Positions 37,800 through 50,063 of a stretch of 56,513 nucleotides of DNA are shown piece after piece. This stretch comes from an uncultured Methylophaga sp. (lineage in GTDB: Bacteria > Pseudomonadota > Gammaproteobacteria > GCF-002020875), in contig CALEHW010000044.1 of assembly GCA_937877715.1 (NCBI GenBank), positions 1-56,513 of the forward strand, read 5' to 3'. The notes below the pieces were generated by a model. That model was given only the letters and a program-made list of their open reading frames with translations. It was not told the DNA's origin and searched no databases. The position numbers and the translations under genes are program-made. Positions within the stretch are counted from its first letter, which is position 1. The number at the start of each line of letters is the position of its first letter.

Positions 37800-38579
37800 A
37801 TGGTTGAAATTATACGGCTTATTGAATCCTGGCTGATGCCGCCTGGGGGCACTCTGTTGCTGATTTTACTGGCACTGCTGTTAGCCCCACTATTGAGGCG
37901 TTTTTCACTATTTCTGGTTGGAGTTGCCGGGTTAGTGCTCTATCTGTTGAGCACACCATGGGTGATGTTTCAGCTGGCTTCTATGTTGGAAGTGGTGGCA
38001 CCATTTCAGCAGATCCCTGAAGTCAATGAGGAGAGGCTGGCCGCCATTGTTATCCTTGGAGGAGAGCGTTATACGGCTGCACCAGAGTTTGGGGAGGATG
38101 TGGTTGGAAAATCGACACTAGAGCGGTTGCGCTATGGGGCCTGGCTTCACAAGCGTACAGGTTTCCCAATTTTGGTTACCGGAGGTACGCCATTGGGTGA
38201 GGGGGTACCGGAGTCACGATTGATGGCTGATAGCCTCTGGCGGGATTTTGGTATCAGTGCTGTCTGGCAGGAGAATCAGAGTATCAACACCTGGGAGCAC
38301 GCCCACTTTGTTCCGCCAATTCTTAAGTCCAAGGGGGTCTCCACCATATTACTGGTTACCCATGCCTCCCATATGTCACGATCCCTGAGGGTATTTCAGC
38401 AGTCACCGGAGATGGAGGGGTTAACCCTTGTGGCGGCTCCCACCGGCTTTACAACAGCTGGGAAGATGGACTATGGCATAGGGCTCTGGCGCCCTAGTGC
38501 TGGCGCACTGAGTAAAAATGTAACTTTTCTCCATGAGTGGGGGGGTATGCTCTGGTACCAGCTTAGATACCCGAATTGA
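37800..38579 (+). CDS. YdcF/ElyC-family DUF218 membrane protein
   Basis: This 259-residue protein has two N-terminal membrane helices (about 17-32 and 38-58) and then the DUF218 domain. That domain opens with AAIVILGGERYTAAPEFGE and continues with LVTGGTPLGEGVPESRLMAD and LLVTHASHMSRSLRVFQ. E. coli ElyC, of similar layout, is linked to cell-envelope and peptidoglycan assembly. GGAAATCAAAG precedes the ATG at 37800. It diverges from mlaA and is followed by mnmG after 28 bases. Confidence 0.82.
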   Translation: MVEIIRLIESWLMPPGGTLLLILLALLLAPLLRRFSLFLVGVAGLVLYLLSTPWVMFQLASMLEVVAPFQQIPEVNEERLAAIVILGGERYTAAPEFGEDVVGKSTLERLRYGAWLHKRTGFPILVTGGTPLGEGVPESRLMADSLWRDFGISAVWQENQSINTWEHAHFVPPILKSKGVSTILLVTHASHMSRSLRVFQQSPEMEGLTLVAAPTGFTTAGKMDYGIGLWRPSAGALSKNVTFLHEWGGMLWYQLRYPN

Positions 38580-38607
38580 GCGGTTATTGAATTGATACAA
38601 TTACCAG

Positions 38608-40515
38608 ATGGATTATCCAGAGAGATTTGATGTCATCGTTATCGGTGGCGGTCATGCCGGTACTGAGGCTGCACTGGCGGCCGCACGCATGGGGGCCAAA
38701 ACCATGTTGCTGACCCACAATATCGAGACCCTGGGGCAGATGAGCTGCAATCCCGCAATTGGTGGAATCGGCAAGGGCCATCTGGTCAAGGAGGTAGATG
38801 CACTGGGCGGTTTTATGGCTCACGCGGCAGACCGGTCAGGAATCCAGTTTCGTATCCTCAACCGCAGCAAGGGGGCAGCGGTTCAGGCAACCCGTGCCCA
38901 GGCAGATCGCCAGCTCTACAAATCTGCGGTGCGTAGAGAACTGGAGAACCAGCCCAATCTGATTCTGTTCCAGCAGGCTGCTGATGACCTGCTACTTGAT
39001 GGTGAGAGGGTGGTGGGGGTGGAGACCCAGGCGGGCATCAGAGTCTCGGCACAGAGCGTGGTGCTGACGGCAGGAACCTTCCTCAATGGGGTGATCCATG
39101 TGGGCCTTTCCAGTATGCCGGGTGGAAGGATGGGAGATCTGCCCTCCATGCGATTGGCAGACCGTCTAAGAGAGCTCCCTTTCCGGGTGGAAAGACTGAA
39201 GACAGGGACCCCGCCACGCATTGATGGCCGCACCATCGACTACACAAAGCTTGAGGAGCAGCCGGGGGATGATCCGGCACCGCTTTTCTCCTACCTCGGT
39301 GACCGAGCCGAACACCCAAGACAGCTCTCCTGCTGGATTACCCACACCAACACCAATACCCACGATCTCATTCGTGGAGGTCTGGATCGCTCCCCAATGT
39401 ATAGCGGGGTAATTGAGGGTGTCGGCCCCCGCTACTGTCCCTCGATTGAGGACAAGGTTGTCCGTTTCTCGGAGCGAGATTCTCACCAGATATTCGTGGA
39501 GCCCGAGGGGCTAAACACCAATGAGATCTACCCCAACGGCATCTCCACCAGTCTCCCTTTCGATCTGCAGATTGAGTTGGTTCGCTCTATCAAGGGGTTT
39601 GAAAAGGCCCATATCACTCGCCCTGGATACGCCATTGAGTATGACTTTTTTGACCCCCGCGACCTCAGGCCATCGTTGGAGACCCGTGCCCTAGAGGGGC
39701 TCTTCTTTGCGGGGCAGATTAACGGTACCACAGGATACGAGGAGGCAGCAGCACAGGGGCTGGTTGCCGGCTGTAATGCGGCACGCAGGGCGCAGCAACG
39801 GGAGAGCTGGAATCCGCGCCGCGAGGAGTGCTATATCGGGGTGCTAATTGATGATCTCATCACCCGCGGCACCAACGAGCCCTACCGTATGTTTACCAGT
39901 CGTGCAGAGTATCGACTGCTGCTGCGTGAGGACAATGCGGATCTGCGCCTGACCGAGCACGGGCGGGCGCTGGGCCTGATAGATGACCAGCGCTGGGATG
40001 CCTTTCAGTACAAACGTGACGCTATTACCAAGGAGCAGCAGCGGCTCCGGGGGAGCTGGGTGCACCCCCGCTCCCTGGAAGAGAAGGATGCAAACCGTGT
40101 GTTGGGGCACCCTATTAGTCGAGAGCACAACCTGATGGAGCTGCTGGGGCGGCCCCAGGTCAGCCACCACGGATTGATGAGTCTGGGGGTGGTTGAGGAT
40201 CTCCAGCTTGACTCCAGGGTGGTGGAGCAGGTTGAGATCCAGGCAAAATATGCGGGTTATATTGAGCGTCAGAGCCAGGAGATCGAGAAGAACCAACGGC
40301 ACCAGGAGATGGCACTGCCGGAGGGGCTGAACTACAGAGAGGTATCAGGTCTCTCCACAGAGTTACAGGAGAAGCTGGAGAGGCAGCGACCCGCCACCCT
40401 AGGGCAGGCGGGCAGAATTCCGGGAATTACCCCGGCAGCACTCTCACTGTTGCGGATCTATCTGAAAAAGCGCGATCTGCAGAAGAGAGCGCAGCAAGCG
40501 CAGAGGGCATCATGA
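38608..40515 (+). CDS. mnmG: tRNA uridine-5-carboxymethylaminomethyl modification enzyme MnmG
   Basis: MnmG is the FAD and NADH enzyme that acts with MnmE on wobble uridine 34. The 635 residues begin with the FAD-binding [20 protein letters not shown] and include the conserved [32 protein letters not shown] and [17 protein letters not shown], typical of MnmG. The C-terminal helical domain is intact and the length matches E. coli (629). It overlaps rsmG by four bases (ATGA), the classic mnmG-rsmG (gidA-gidB) pair near the origin. Confidence 0.97.
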   Translation: MDYPERFDVIVIGGGHAGTEAALAAARMGAKTMLLTHNIETLGQMSCNPAIGGIGKGHLVKEVDALGGFMAHAADRSGIQFRILNRSKGAAVQATRAQADRQLYKSAVRRELENQPNLILFQQAADDLLLDGERVVGVETQAGIRVSAQSVVLTAGTFLNGVIHVGLSSMPGGRMGDLPSMRLADRLRELPFRVERLKTGTPPRIDGRTIDYTKLEEQPGDDPAPLFSYLGDRAEHPRQLSCWITHTNTNTHDLIRGGLDRSPMYSGVIEGVGPRYCPSIEDKVVRFSERDSHQIFVEPEGLNTNEIYPNGISTSLPFDLQIELVRSIKGFEKAHITRPGYAIEYDFFDPRDLRPSLETRALEGLFFAGQINGTTGYEEAAAQGLVAGCNAARRAQQRESWNPRREECYIGVLIDDLITRGTNEPYRMFTSRAEYRLLLREDNADLRLTEHGRALGLIDDQRWDAFQYKRDAITKEQQRLRGSWVHPRSLEEKDANRVLGHPISREHNLMELLGRPQVSHHGLMSLGVVEDLQLDSRVVEQVEIQAKYAGYIERQSQEIEKNQRHQEMALPEGLNYREVSGLSTELQEKLERQRPATLGQAGRIPGITPAALSLLRIYLKKRDLQKRAQQAQRAS

Positions 40516-41132
40516 AGGGGCTCTCTATAGCAGCTGCTGCCGCACAGATGGGGGTTGAGCTAACCGCAGATCACCAACAGCAGCTGGAGCACTATCTGCA
40601 GCTGCTGTCCCGCTGGAACCGGGCCTACAATCTCACCGCAATTCGCGACCCGAAAAAGATGGTTACCCATCACATCCTCGACAGCCTATCGATACTGCCG
40701 TTTATGGAGGGAGAGCGGGTTGCTGATCTGGGGAGTGGGGCAGGCCTGCCCGGGATTCCGATCGCCCTGCTCTATCCGGAGATTGAGGTGGTGATGGTGG
40801 ACAGCAACAGCAAAAAAAGCCGTTTTATCCAGCAGGCCATCCTTGAGCTGGGTTTGGCGAACGCATCTGTTGTACACTCCCGTGTTGAGGAGCTGAGACC
40901 GGATCCACTTTTTGATATGGTGGTATCCAGGGCCTTTACCTCATTGAGTCGGTTTCTTGTGCTCTCATCTCCACTGTTGAAGAGTGGTGGGGTAGCGGTT
41001 GCGATGAAGGGTAAGTGGCCGGAGCAGGGGGATGGAGAGGTGATCGGAGGTTTTGAGCTGGAGCGGGTGGCTGCGGTCACCGTTCCCGGCATTAGCGCCG
41101 AGAGACACATGGTGATCTGCAGAAAGGTGTAG
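40512..41132 (+). CDS. rsmG: 16S rRNA (guanine527-N7)-methyltransferase RsmG
   Basis: RsmG methylates G527 of 16S rRNA using S-adenosylmethionine. The 206 residues show the SAM-binding [17 protein letters not shown] and the preceding [20 protein letters not shown], both typical of GidB. The ATG overlaps the mnmG stop. parA follows after 36 bases, as in Pseudomonas and relatives. Confidence 0.96.
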   Translation: MKGLSIAAAAAQMGVELTADHQQQLEHYLQLLSRWNRAYNLTAIRDPKKMVTHHILDSLSILPFMEGERVADLGSGAGLPGIPIALLYPEIEVVMVDSNSKKSRFIQQAILELGLANASVVHSRVEELRPDPLFDMVVSRAFTSLSRFLVLSSPLLKSGGVAVAMKGKWPEQGDGEVIGGFELERVAAVTVPGISAERHMVICRKV

Positions 41133-41168
41133 TGACCACTATTTATTGAGTAACCGTAGGGCAGAGTA

Positions 41169-41984
41169 TTGAGCAAGATTTACGCTGTGGCGAACCAGAA
41201 AGGGGGCGTTGGCAAGACCACCACCGCCGTCAATCTGGCGGCCTCTCTTGGATATTTTGACGAGAGGGTGCTGCTTGTCGACCTTGATCCACAGGGTAAT
41301 GCGACCACAGGTAGTGGTATTGACAAGCGGGAAGTTGAGTGGAGCGGTGTTGACGTATTGCTGGAGGATGTCTCCATCCGGCAGGCGATACAGAGTACGG
41401 ATGGGGGCGGCTATGATCTGCTGGCAGCAAACGGAGATCTGACTGCAGCAGAGGTGGAGCTGATGTCTGCAGAAGACCGTTTCCACCGCCTCTCTAGGGC
41501 TCTGGGCGGGATTTCCGGTAACTATGACTATATCTTTATCGACTGCCCGCCAACTCTGAATATCCTCACCCTGAACGCCTTCGTCGCCTCGCAGGGAGTG
41601 ATTGTTCCGCTGCAGTGTGAGTACTACGCACTGGAGGGGCTGAGCGCCCTGATGGAGACTATGGAGCGAGTACGCGAGACCCAGAACCCCAACCTGCGGC
41701 TGCAGGGTATCGTGCGCACCATGTATGATGCGAGAAACCGTCTCTCGATAGAGGTCTCGGAGCAGCTGCTCACCCACTTTGGTGACCAGGTCTATGAGAC
41801 TGTAATTCCGAGAAACGTAACCTTGGCAGAGGCGCCAAGTTATGGGCGTCCAATCATCTACTATGCCCCCTCATCCAGAGGAGCGTATGCTTATGTTGAT
41901 CTGGCGGCAGAGATGCTTGATAAGGCTGAGAGGGTAAAGCAGGCAGAGAAGGTAACAGAAGAGAGCAATAATGGAGTTGAATAA
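41169..41984 (+). CDS. parA: Chromosome partitioning ATPase ParA
   Basis: ParA positions the origin by moving ParB-parS complexes. The 271 residues start at a TTG (41169), giving SKIYAVANQKGGVGKTTTAV with the deviant Walker A KGGVGKTT, followed by DLDPQGNATTGSG and the Walker B-like YIFIDCPPTLN. It is chromosomal in type: short N terminus with no DNA-binding extension. parB follows directly, and the cognate parS sites lie in recF about 19 kb away. Confidence 0.95.
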   Translation: MSKIYAVANQKGGVGKTTTAVNLAASLGYFDERVLLVDLDPQGNATTGSGIDKREVEWSGVDVLLEDVSIRQAIQSTDGGGYDLLAANGDLTAAEVELMSAEDRFHRLSRALGGISGNYDYIFIDCPPTLNILTLNAFVASQGVIVPLQCEYYALEGLSALMETMERVRETQNPNLRLQGIVRTMYDARNRLSIEVSEQLLTHFGDQVYETVIPRNVTLAEAPSYGRPIIYYAPSSRGAYAYVDLAAEMLDKAERVKQAEKVTEESNNGVE

Positions 41985-42890
41985 GTGATGTCGGCAAGAA
42001 AGGGCGGATTGGGACGAGGATTGGATTCACTACTGGGGGCGACCAAACAGTCGAAGGTCTCAAACAGCCCAAGTAGTGCAGTTGTGGTGGAGGATGGGGC
42101 ACGCTCCACGACACCGGGCGCATCCCTGAAGAGTCTGCCGGTTGATTTGCTGCAGCGGGGACAATATCAGCCGCGGCGCGACATGAACCAGGAGGCCCTG
42201 GAGGAGCTCTCTAACTCAATCCGTGCGCAGGGGGTTATCCAGCCTATTGTTGTGCGTCCTATTGGAGAGAGTCGTTATGAGATAGTTGCCGGGGAGCGGC
42301 GTTGGCGCGCGGCACAGATGGCCGGGCTGCAGGAGATTCCTGTAGTACTCAAGGAGGTTTCAGATCAGGTCGCGATGGCGATGGCACTGATTGAGAATAT
42401 CCAGCGTGAGGATCTGAACCCCATTGAGGAGGCGGTTGCCCTGCAGCGTCTAATCAAGGAGTTTGGGCTAACCCAGCAGGAGGCTGCGGATGCGGTTGGG
42501 CGCTCCCGCTCATCGGTAACCAATATGTTGCGGTTGCTGAACTTGAATGCCGAGGTAGGCCAGCTACTGGAGAAGGGGCGGCTGGAGATGGGGCATGCGC
42601 GTGCATTGCTGGCGCTGGAGGGTGAGCGGCAGAGTGAGGCGGCAAAACAGGTGCTATTGTTGGGGCTCTCTGTTCGGGAGACCGAGAAGCTGGTTCGAAA
42701 GATGTTACAGCCACCGAGAAAAAAAGTGGTGGACAAAAATAACCCTGATGTATTGCGGCTACAGGATCAATTATCAGAAAAATTGGGGGCAGCAGTCACT
42801 ATTCAACAGAATAGCAAGGGGCGAGGAAAGCTTACCATTCAATACAACTCTCTAGATGAGCTTGATGGAATTCTTGAGCATATCCGGTAG
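41985..42890 (+). CDS. parB: Chromosome partitioning protein ParB
   Basis: ParB is the CTPase that binds parS, spreads along DNA and interacts with ParA. The start is GTG at 41985 or ATG at 41988. The N terminus RKGGLGRGLDSLLG is typical of the ParA-contact region. GQYQPRRDMNQEALEELSNS, GERRWRAAQMAGLQEIPVV and the helix-turn-helix LTQQEAADAVGRSRSSVTN-M follow. The C-terminal dimer domain ends LDGILEHIR. It is 301 residues long. The two perfect parS palindromes in recF are its expected targets. Confidence 0.95.
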   Translation: MMSARKGGLGRGLDSLLGATKQSKVSNSPSSAVVVEDGARSTTPGASLKSLPVDLLQRGQYQPRRDMNQEALEELSNSIRAQGVIQPIVVRPIGESRYEIVAGERRWRAAQMAGLQEIPVVLKEVSDQVAMAMALIENIQREDLNPIEEAVALQRLIKEFGLTQQEAADAVGRSRSSVTNMLRLLNLNAEVGQLLEKGRLEMGHARALLALEGERQSEAAKQVLLLGLSVRETEKLVRKMLQPPRKKVVDKNNPDVLRLQDQLSEKLGAAVTIQQNSKGRGKLTIQYNSLDELDGILEHIR

Positions 42891-42928
42891 AAAAACTACG
42901 CAAAAAGTTATTTTTCTCAAAATCTTAA

Positions 42929-42957
42929 TTGACCCGCCTATCGATGATTTCTATAAT
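42929..42957 (+). promoter_or_regulatory. Sigma-70 promoter of the atp operon
   Basis: TTGACC at 42929-42934 and a perfect TATAAT at 42952-42957 are separated by 17 bases. Transcription should start near 42963. It overlaps the first codons of the longest atpI frame, so atpI probably begins downstream of it. Confidence 0.7.
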
Positions 42958-42979
42958 GTCCCTGTTTGGAAGATGGGGT

Positions 42980-43366
42980 GTGCCATTGTTTCAGGTTGTC
43001 ACGGTTTTTCTGTTGGCGCTGTTGGTTGATATGGCATGGGAGGGATCCGGACGAGCAACTCTCTACGGGGGTATTGTCTCTATAGCTAATCTGCTTTGGT
43101 TGCAGTGGAGACTGCAGCGGACTGAGAGAAAGGTCCCCCAGAGTGAGATAGAGCGTGATCCAGAACTGAGCGCCAAAAAGAGTGTTGCATACCTCTATAT
43201 GGCCTCGATAGAGCGCTTTATTCTGGTCTCTTCACTGTTTTTGTTTGGTATGGTGAGGCTGGAGTTAGATCCGTTGTCACTGATTGCGGGCTTTATTATG
43301 GGTCAATTGGTGCTGCTTTTTGGCAGCAACGGCTACAGCTATGTTGGTGGTAGAGCTAGGAAGTAA
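42980..43366 (+). CDS. atpI: ATP synthase subunit I (AtpI)
   Basis: AtpI is a small membrane protein that assists assembly of the c-ring. The open frame extends back to 42929, but a near-consensus promoter covers 42929-42957. I therefore place the start at the GTG 42980, preceded by GGAAG, which gives 128 residues, the family's normal size. ATGs at 42944 and 42956 are alternatives if another promoter is used. Four hydrophobic segments are visible (VVTVFLLALLVDM, GGIVSIANLLWL, FILVSSLFLFGMV, LIAGFIMGQLVLLF), as usual for AtpI. It is the first gene of the atp operon. Confidence 0.8.
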   Translation: MPLFQVVTVFLLALLVDMAWEGSGRATLYGGIVSIANLLWLQWRLQRTERKVPQSEIERDPELSAKKSVAYLYMASIERFILVSSLFLFGMVRLELDPLSLIAGFIMGQLVLLFGSNGYSYVGGRARK

Positions 43367-43421
43367 GAAGTAGTTATATAAATAAATAACATTTAAGCGA
43401 AGCGATAACACACAATAATAA

Positions 43422-44294
<873 letters not shown>

Positions 44295-44342
44295 AATTTT
44301 CGGATTTAATTACTATAACTTTCATTCCTCAATAGAGATTAG

Positions 44343-44585
<243 letters not shown>

Positions 44586-44627
44586 GTTACGTCGAATAAA
44601 CATAACTAAATATTTTCAGGACATGCC

Positions 44628-45098
44628 ATGAATATCAATGCCACATTGATCGGACAATCGATTGCATTCTTCCTGTTTGTGCTTTTTGTAATGAAATATG
44701 TGTGGCCCCCTCTGATGGCCGCACTGGATGAGCGCAAGAAGCAGATTGCAGACGGGCTTGCTGCAGCAGAGCGAGGACATCGTGAGCATGAGCTCTCTGA
44801 GCAGCGAGCAACAGAGGTGATTCGTGAGGCGCATGAAGAGGCGAGCCTGATTATCAACCGGGCACAGCAGCGTGCCAGCGAGGTGGTTGATGAGTCAAAG
44901 GGCAAGGCTATGGAAGAAGCTGAGAGAATTATTGAGTCAGCGCATTCCACAATAGAGCAGGATACCAACAGCGCACGTGAGCAGTTGCGGACACAGGTTT
45001 CTGCATTGGCTCTTGCGGGTGCGTCACAGATTTTACAGCGTGAGGTGAGTGAATCAGATCACCAGCAAATCCTCTCTGAACTGAGCGCCAAGCTATAG
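44628..45098 (+). CDS. atpF: ATP synthase F0 subunit b
   Basis: Subunit b is the peripheral stalk. The 156 residues have a single N-terminal membrane helix ([20 protein letters not shown]) followed by a long charged coiled coil rich in Glu, Arg and Ala, as in E. coli (156 residues). Only one b-type gene is present, so the stalk is a homodimer. atpH follows after 12 bases. Confidence 0.96.
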   Translation: MNINATLIGQSIAFFLFVLFVMKYVWPPLMAALDERKKQIADGLAAAERGHREHELSEQRATEVIREAHEEASLIINRAQQRASEVVDESKGKAMEEAERIIESAHSTIEQDTNSAREQLRTQVSALALAGASQILQREVSESDHQQILSELSAKL

Positions 45099-45110
45099 AG
45101 AAATTAAGGG

Positions 45111-45647
45111 ATGGAAGAGAGAACAACAATTGCTCGACCCTATGCAGAAGCAGCCTATGCGCAGGCAGGCATAGAGTGGCAAATTGCAGACTGGGCTGAT
45201 GCAATAGAGCTGCTGTCAGCTATTGTTGATGAGCCATCAGTAGCTGTGCGTCTGAATGACCCACGAGTATCTCGTGAGCAGATGGCAGATCTGGTGATTA
45301 GTGTTGGTGGGGAACTCTTCTCTGGTACCCGAGAAAATTTTATCAAGGTGCTGTTGGAGAATGGTCGCCTCGGTTATGCGCCAGAGGTCAACATTCTATT
45401 TCGGGAGCTTAGGGCTGTAGATGAAAATCAGATGGATGTTGAGGTAACCTCTGCCTATTCCCTGGATGAAGTATCAAAGGATGCAATTGCAGCTGCAGTA
45501 AAAGATAAAATGGGGAAAGAGGTTCAGATGAATGTAGAGGTTGACCAGTCTCTTATTGGCGGGGTCATCGTACGTGCAGGAGATCAGGTAATCGACTTGT
45601 CACTACGCGGCAGAATGGACCAGCTTTCAAACACACTGCGCGGATAG
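45111..45647 (+). CDS. atpH: ATP synthase F1 subunit delta
   Basis: Delta joins the b stalk to the top of F1. The 178 residues begin with the conserved TIARPYAEAAYAQA and end with the typical LIGGVIVRAGDQVIDLSLRG. Length equals that of E. coli (177). It sits between atpF and atpA. Confidence 0.95.
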   Translation: MEERTTIARPYAEAAYAQAGIEWQIADWADAIELLSAIVDEPSVAVRLNDPRVSREQMADLVISVGGELFSGTRENFIKVLLENGRLGYAPEVNILFRELRAVDENQMDVEVTSAYSLDEVSKDAIAAAVKDKMGKEVQMNVEVDQSLIGGVIVRAGDQVIDLSLRGRMDQLSNTLRG

Positions 45648-45706
45648 TCGGTAGTTTGTGAAATTGGTTAGTGTTAATTATTTAAGTATTGATTTAAGGA
45701 GCAATC

Positions 45707-47248
45707 ATGCAACTCAACCCTTCTGAAGTCAGCGAACTGATCCGGAAGAAAATCGAGAGTTTTGAGCCACTGGCCGAGGCCCGTACAGAGGGAACAGTGG
45801 TCAGTCTTGCTGATGGTGTAGTTCGTCTGCACGGACTAAGCGATGCGATGCAGGGCGAGATGATCGAATTTCCAGGAAACACCTACGGTATGGCGCTCAA
45901 CCTGGAGAGAGACTCTGTTGGTGCGGTAATCCTTGGATCATATGAACATATCTCTGAGGGGGATACGGTTCGTTGTACAGGAAAGATTCTTGAGGTTCCT
46001 ATCGGTGAGGGGTTGTTGGGACGTGTTGTCGACTCACTGGGTAATCCTCTGGATGGCAAGGGTCCGATCGAGTCCATAGGCACATCTCCAATCGAAAAGA
46101 TCGCTCCCGGCGTTATTGCACGTAAATCAGTGGATCAGCCCGTACAGACTGGGCTGAAATCAGTCGATGCAATGGTGCCTATTGGCCGTGGTCAGCGTGA
46201 GCTGATTATTGGTGACCGCCAGACCGGAAAGACTGCGGTAGCGGTAGATGCCATCATTAACCAGAAGGGAACCGGCGTAAAATGTATCTATGTTGCAGTC
46301 GGCCAGAAGGCCTCCTCAATAGCTGAGGTGGTGCGTCGTCTGGAAGAGCATGATGCCCTTGAGCACACAATTATTGTTGCAGCTGCAGCATCAGATTCAG
46401 CAGCAATGCAGTACATCGCCCCATACTCTGGTTGTACCATGGGAGAGTACTTCCGTGACAAGGGAGAGGATGCATTGATTGTCTATGATGATCTGACCAA
46501 GCAGGCTTGGGCCTACCGTCAGGTCTCCCTGTTGCTGCGTCGTCCACCAGGCCGTGAGGCATATCCTGGTGACGTCTTCTATCTCCATTCACGCCTTCTG
46601 GAGCGTGCCTCCCGTATTAATGAGGACGAAGTTACCAAGCGTACCAATGGTGCCGTTACCGGACAGACAGGTTCGCTAACAGCTCTACCAATTATTGAGA
46701 CTCAGGCTGGTGACGTATCGGCCTTTGTTCCAACCAATGTAATTTCGATTACAGATGGTCAGATCTTCCTTGAGACCGACCTTTTCAATTCTGGTATTCG
46801 TCCGGCGATTAATGCAGGTCTTTCGGTATCTCGAGTTGGTGGTGCGGCACAGACTAAAATCATCAAGAAGCTTGGTGGTGGTGTTCGTCTTGATCTGGCG
46901 CAGTATCGTGAGCTGGCAGCATTTGCCCAGTTTGCATCTGATCTGGATGAGGCGACCCGTAAACAGATTGAACGCGGTCAGCGCGTAACCGAGCTGATGA
47001 AGCAGAAGCAGTATGAGCCAATGAAGATTGCAGAGTTGGCTACCTCACTGTTTGCTGCCAATGAAGGCTATCTGGATGATGTTGAACCATCCAATATCGT
47101 TGCCTTTGAGGAGGCGCTTCAGTCTTATATGAAAAGCTCACAGATTGAGTTGATGGACACTATCAATGAGTCTGGTGACTATAACGATTCGATTGAATCA
47201 TCACTGCGCGCGGCGCTTGATGACTTCAAGGCAAATCATAGTTGGTAA
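45707..47248 (+). CDS. atpA: ATP synthase F1 subunit alpha
   Basis: Alpha carries the non-catalytic nucleotide sites of F1. The 513 residues start after AAGGAGCAATC and include the Walker [14 protein letters not shown], the arginine-finger region [12 protein letters not shown] and the DELSEN-like N-terminal tip [16 protein letters not shown]. Length and motifs are canonical. atpG follows six bases after its stop. Confidence 0.98.
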   Translation: MQLNPSEVSELIRKKIESFEPLAEARTEGTVVSLADGVVRLHGLSDAMQGEMIEFPGNTYGMALNLERDSVGAVILGSYEHISEGDTVRCTGKILEVPIGEGLLGRVVDSLGNPLDGKGPIESIGTSPIEKIAPGVIARKSVDQPVQTGLKSVDAMVPIGRGQRELIIGDRQTGKTAVAVDAIINQKGTGVKCIYVAVGQKASSIAEVVRRLEEHDALEHTIIVAAAASDSAAMQYIAPYSGCTMGEYFRDKGEDALIVYDDLTKQAWAYRQVSLLLRRPPGREAYPGDVFYLHSRLLERASRINEDEVTKRTNGAVTGQTGSLTALPIIETQAGDVSAFVPTNVISITDGQIFLETDLFNSGIRPAINAGLSVSRVGGAAQTKIIKKLGGGVRLDLAQYRELAAFAQFASDLDEATRKQIERGQRVTELMKQKQYEPMKIAELATSLFAANEGYLDDVEPSNIVAFEEALQSYMKSSQIELMDTINESGDYNDSIESSLRAALDDFKANHSW

Positions 47249-47254
47249 TCTGAA

Positions 47255-48115
47255 ATGGCCGTCGGTAAGGAAATTCGGGAAAAGATCAGAAGCGTTAAAA
47301 GCACGCAGAAGATCACTAGTGCCATGGAGATGGTAGCAGCCAGCAAGATGCGCAGGGCTCAGGAGCGGATGGATGCATCTCGTCCCTACAGCGACAAGAT
47401 TACGGCAGTTGTTAGCCATCTTGCCAATGCGCACCCAGAATATCACCACAGCTATATGAGTGAAAGAGAGGTCAAGCGGGTTGGCTTCATCATCATCTCC
47501 TCTGATCGAGGTCTTTGTGGCGGGCTTAATGTGAACCTGTTTCGCGAGGCTGTTAAGGCAATCAAGGAGCATAGTGATCAGGGGACTGAGGTTGACTACA
47601 CAGCAATTGGTAGCAAGGCGCTCGGTTTCCTTGGGCGGATGGGCGGTAATCTGGTTTCAGAGTCCTGTCAGCTGGGAGATCAGCCAGAAATATCAAGCCT
47701 GATTGGCTCTATCAAGGTGATGTTGAATGCCTTTGATGAAGAGAACATTGATCAGCTTTATGTGGTCTATAACCAGTTTGTGAACACCATGACTCAAAAG
47801 CCTACGGTTCGTCAGGTGTTGCCACTTCAGCAGGATGATAGCGAAGAGTACAGTCACCACTGGGACTATATCTATGAGCCTGATGCAAAACCGGTTATGG
47901 ATACACTGCTACAGCGCTATGTTGAGTCTATTGTCTATCAGGGTGTGGTTGAAAATATTGCCTGTGAGCAATCTGCTCGTATGGTTGCGATGAAGAGCGC
48001 AACAGACAATGCTGGCGACCTGATTGATGAGTTGGAGTTGGTCTATAACAAGGCCAGACAGACAGCAATTACTGCAGAGCTTGCAGATATTGTGGGTGGT
48101 GCAGCGGCGGTTTAG
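47255..48115 (+). CDS. atpG: ATP synthase F1 subunit gamma
   Basis: Gamma is the rotating central shaft. The 286 residues show the conserved N-terminal helix [31 protein letters not shown], and the C-terminal helix [24 protein letters not shown]. Length matches E. coli (287). It lies between atpA and atpD. Confidence 0.97.
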   Translation: MAVGKEIREKIRSVKSTQKITSAMEMVAASKMRRAQERMDASRPYSDKITAVVSHLANAHPEYHHSYMSEREVKRVGFIIISSDRGLCGGLNVNLFREAVKAIKEHSDQGTEVDYTAIGSKALGFLGRMGGNLVSESCQLGDQPEISSLIGSIKVMLNAFDEENIDQLYVVYNQFVNTMTQKPTVRQVLPLQQDDSEEYSHHWDYIYEPDAKPVMDTLLQRYVESIVYQGVVENIACEQSARMVAMKSATDNAGDLIDELELVYNKARQTAITAELADIVGGAAAV

Positions 48116-48136
48116 TTGGTTAACGGAATATTTTGA

Positions 48137-49534
<1,398 letters not shown>

Positions 49535-49558
49535 GATCGGGATGACAGGAATAGCATC

Positions 49559-49987
49559 ATGAGCATGACCGTACATGTTGATATCGTCAGCGCGGAGAAA
49601 TCTATCTTCTCTGGTGTTGCCGAGATGATTTTTGCCCCTGCCGAGATGGGTGAGGTTGGTATTGCCCCTCGTCATGCCCCGATGTTGGCCCGCATGAAGG
49701 CGGGTGAGGTTCGTATTCAGCAGCCAGGCGGAGAGGAGGCAGATTTCTTTATCTCTGGTGGCATGCTTGAGGTTCAGCCTCATGTTGTGACTGTACTGGC
49801 AGATACTGCCATTCGTGCAGCAGATCTTGATGAGGCTGCGGCACTGGAGGCGAAACAGCGTGCAGAGGCTGCGATGGAGGATAAGCAGGTCGAGATGGAC
49901 TATGCAAAGGCACAGGCAGAGTTGATTCAGGCTGTAGCACAGCTTCAGGCTATCGAGCGTCTGCGCAAACGTTCCGGCACCTCATAG
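49559..49987 (+). CDS. atpC: ATP synthase F1 subunit epsilon
   Basis: Epsilon is the regulatory subunit of the central stalk. The 142 residues have the N-terminal beta-sandwich ([54 protein letters not shown]) and the C-terminal helical hairpin that can block rotation. It closes the atp operon. A weak hairpin without a T-run (CGGTTA/TAACCG, 49998-50017) follows. Confidence 0.96.
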   Translation: MSMTVHVDIVSAEKSIFSGVAEMIFAPAEMGEVGIAPRHAPMLARMKAGEVRIQQPGGEEADFFISGGMLEVQPHVVTVLADTAIRAADLDEAAALEAKQRAEAAMEDKQVEMDYAKAQAELIQAVAQLQAIERLRKRSGTS

Positions 49988-50063
49988 CTGAATTACCCGG
50001 TTACAGCTTTATAACCGTTGTTGAATCTCGGGGTTATACTACCCACATACTGTCAACTATAAA

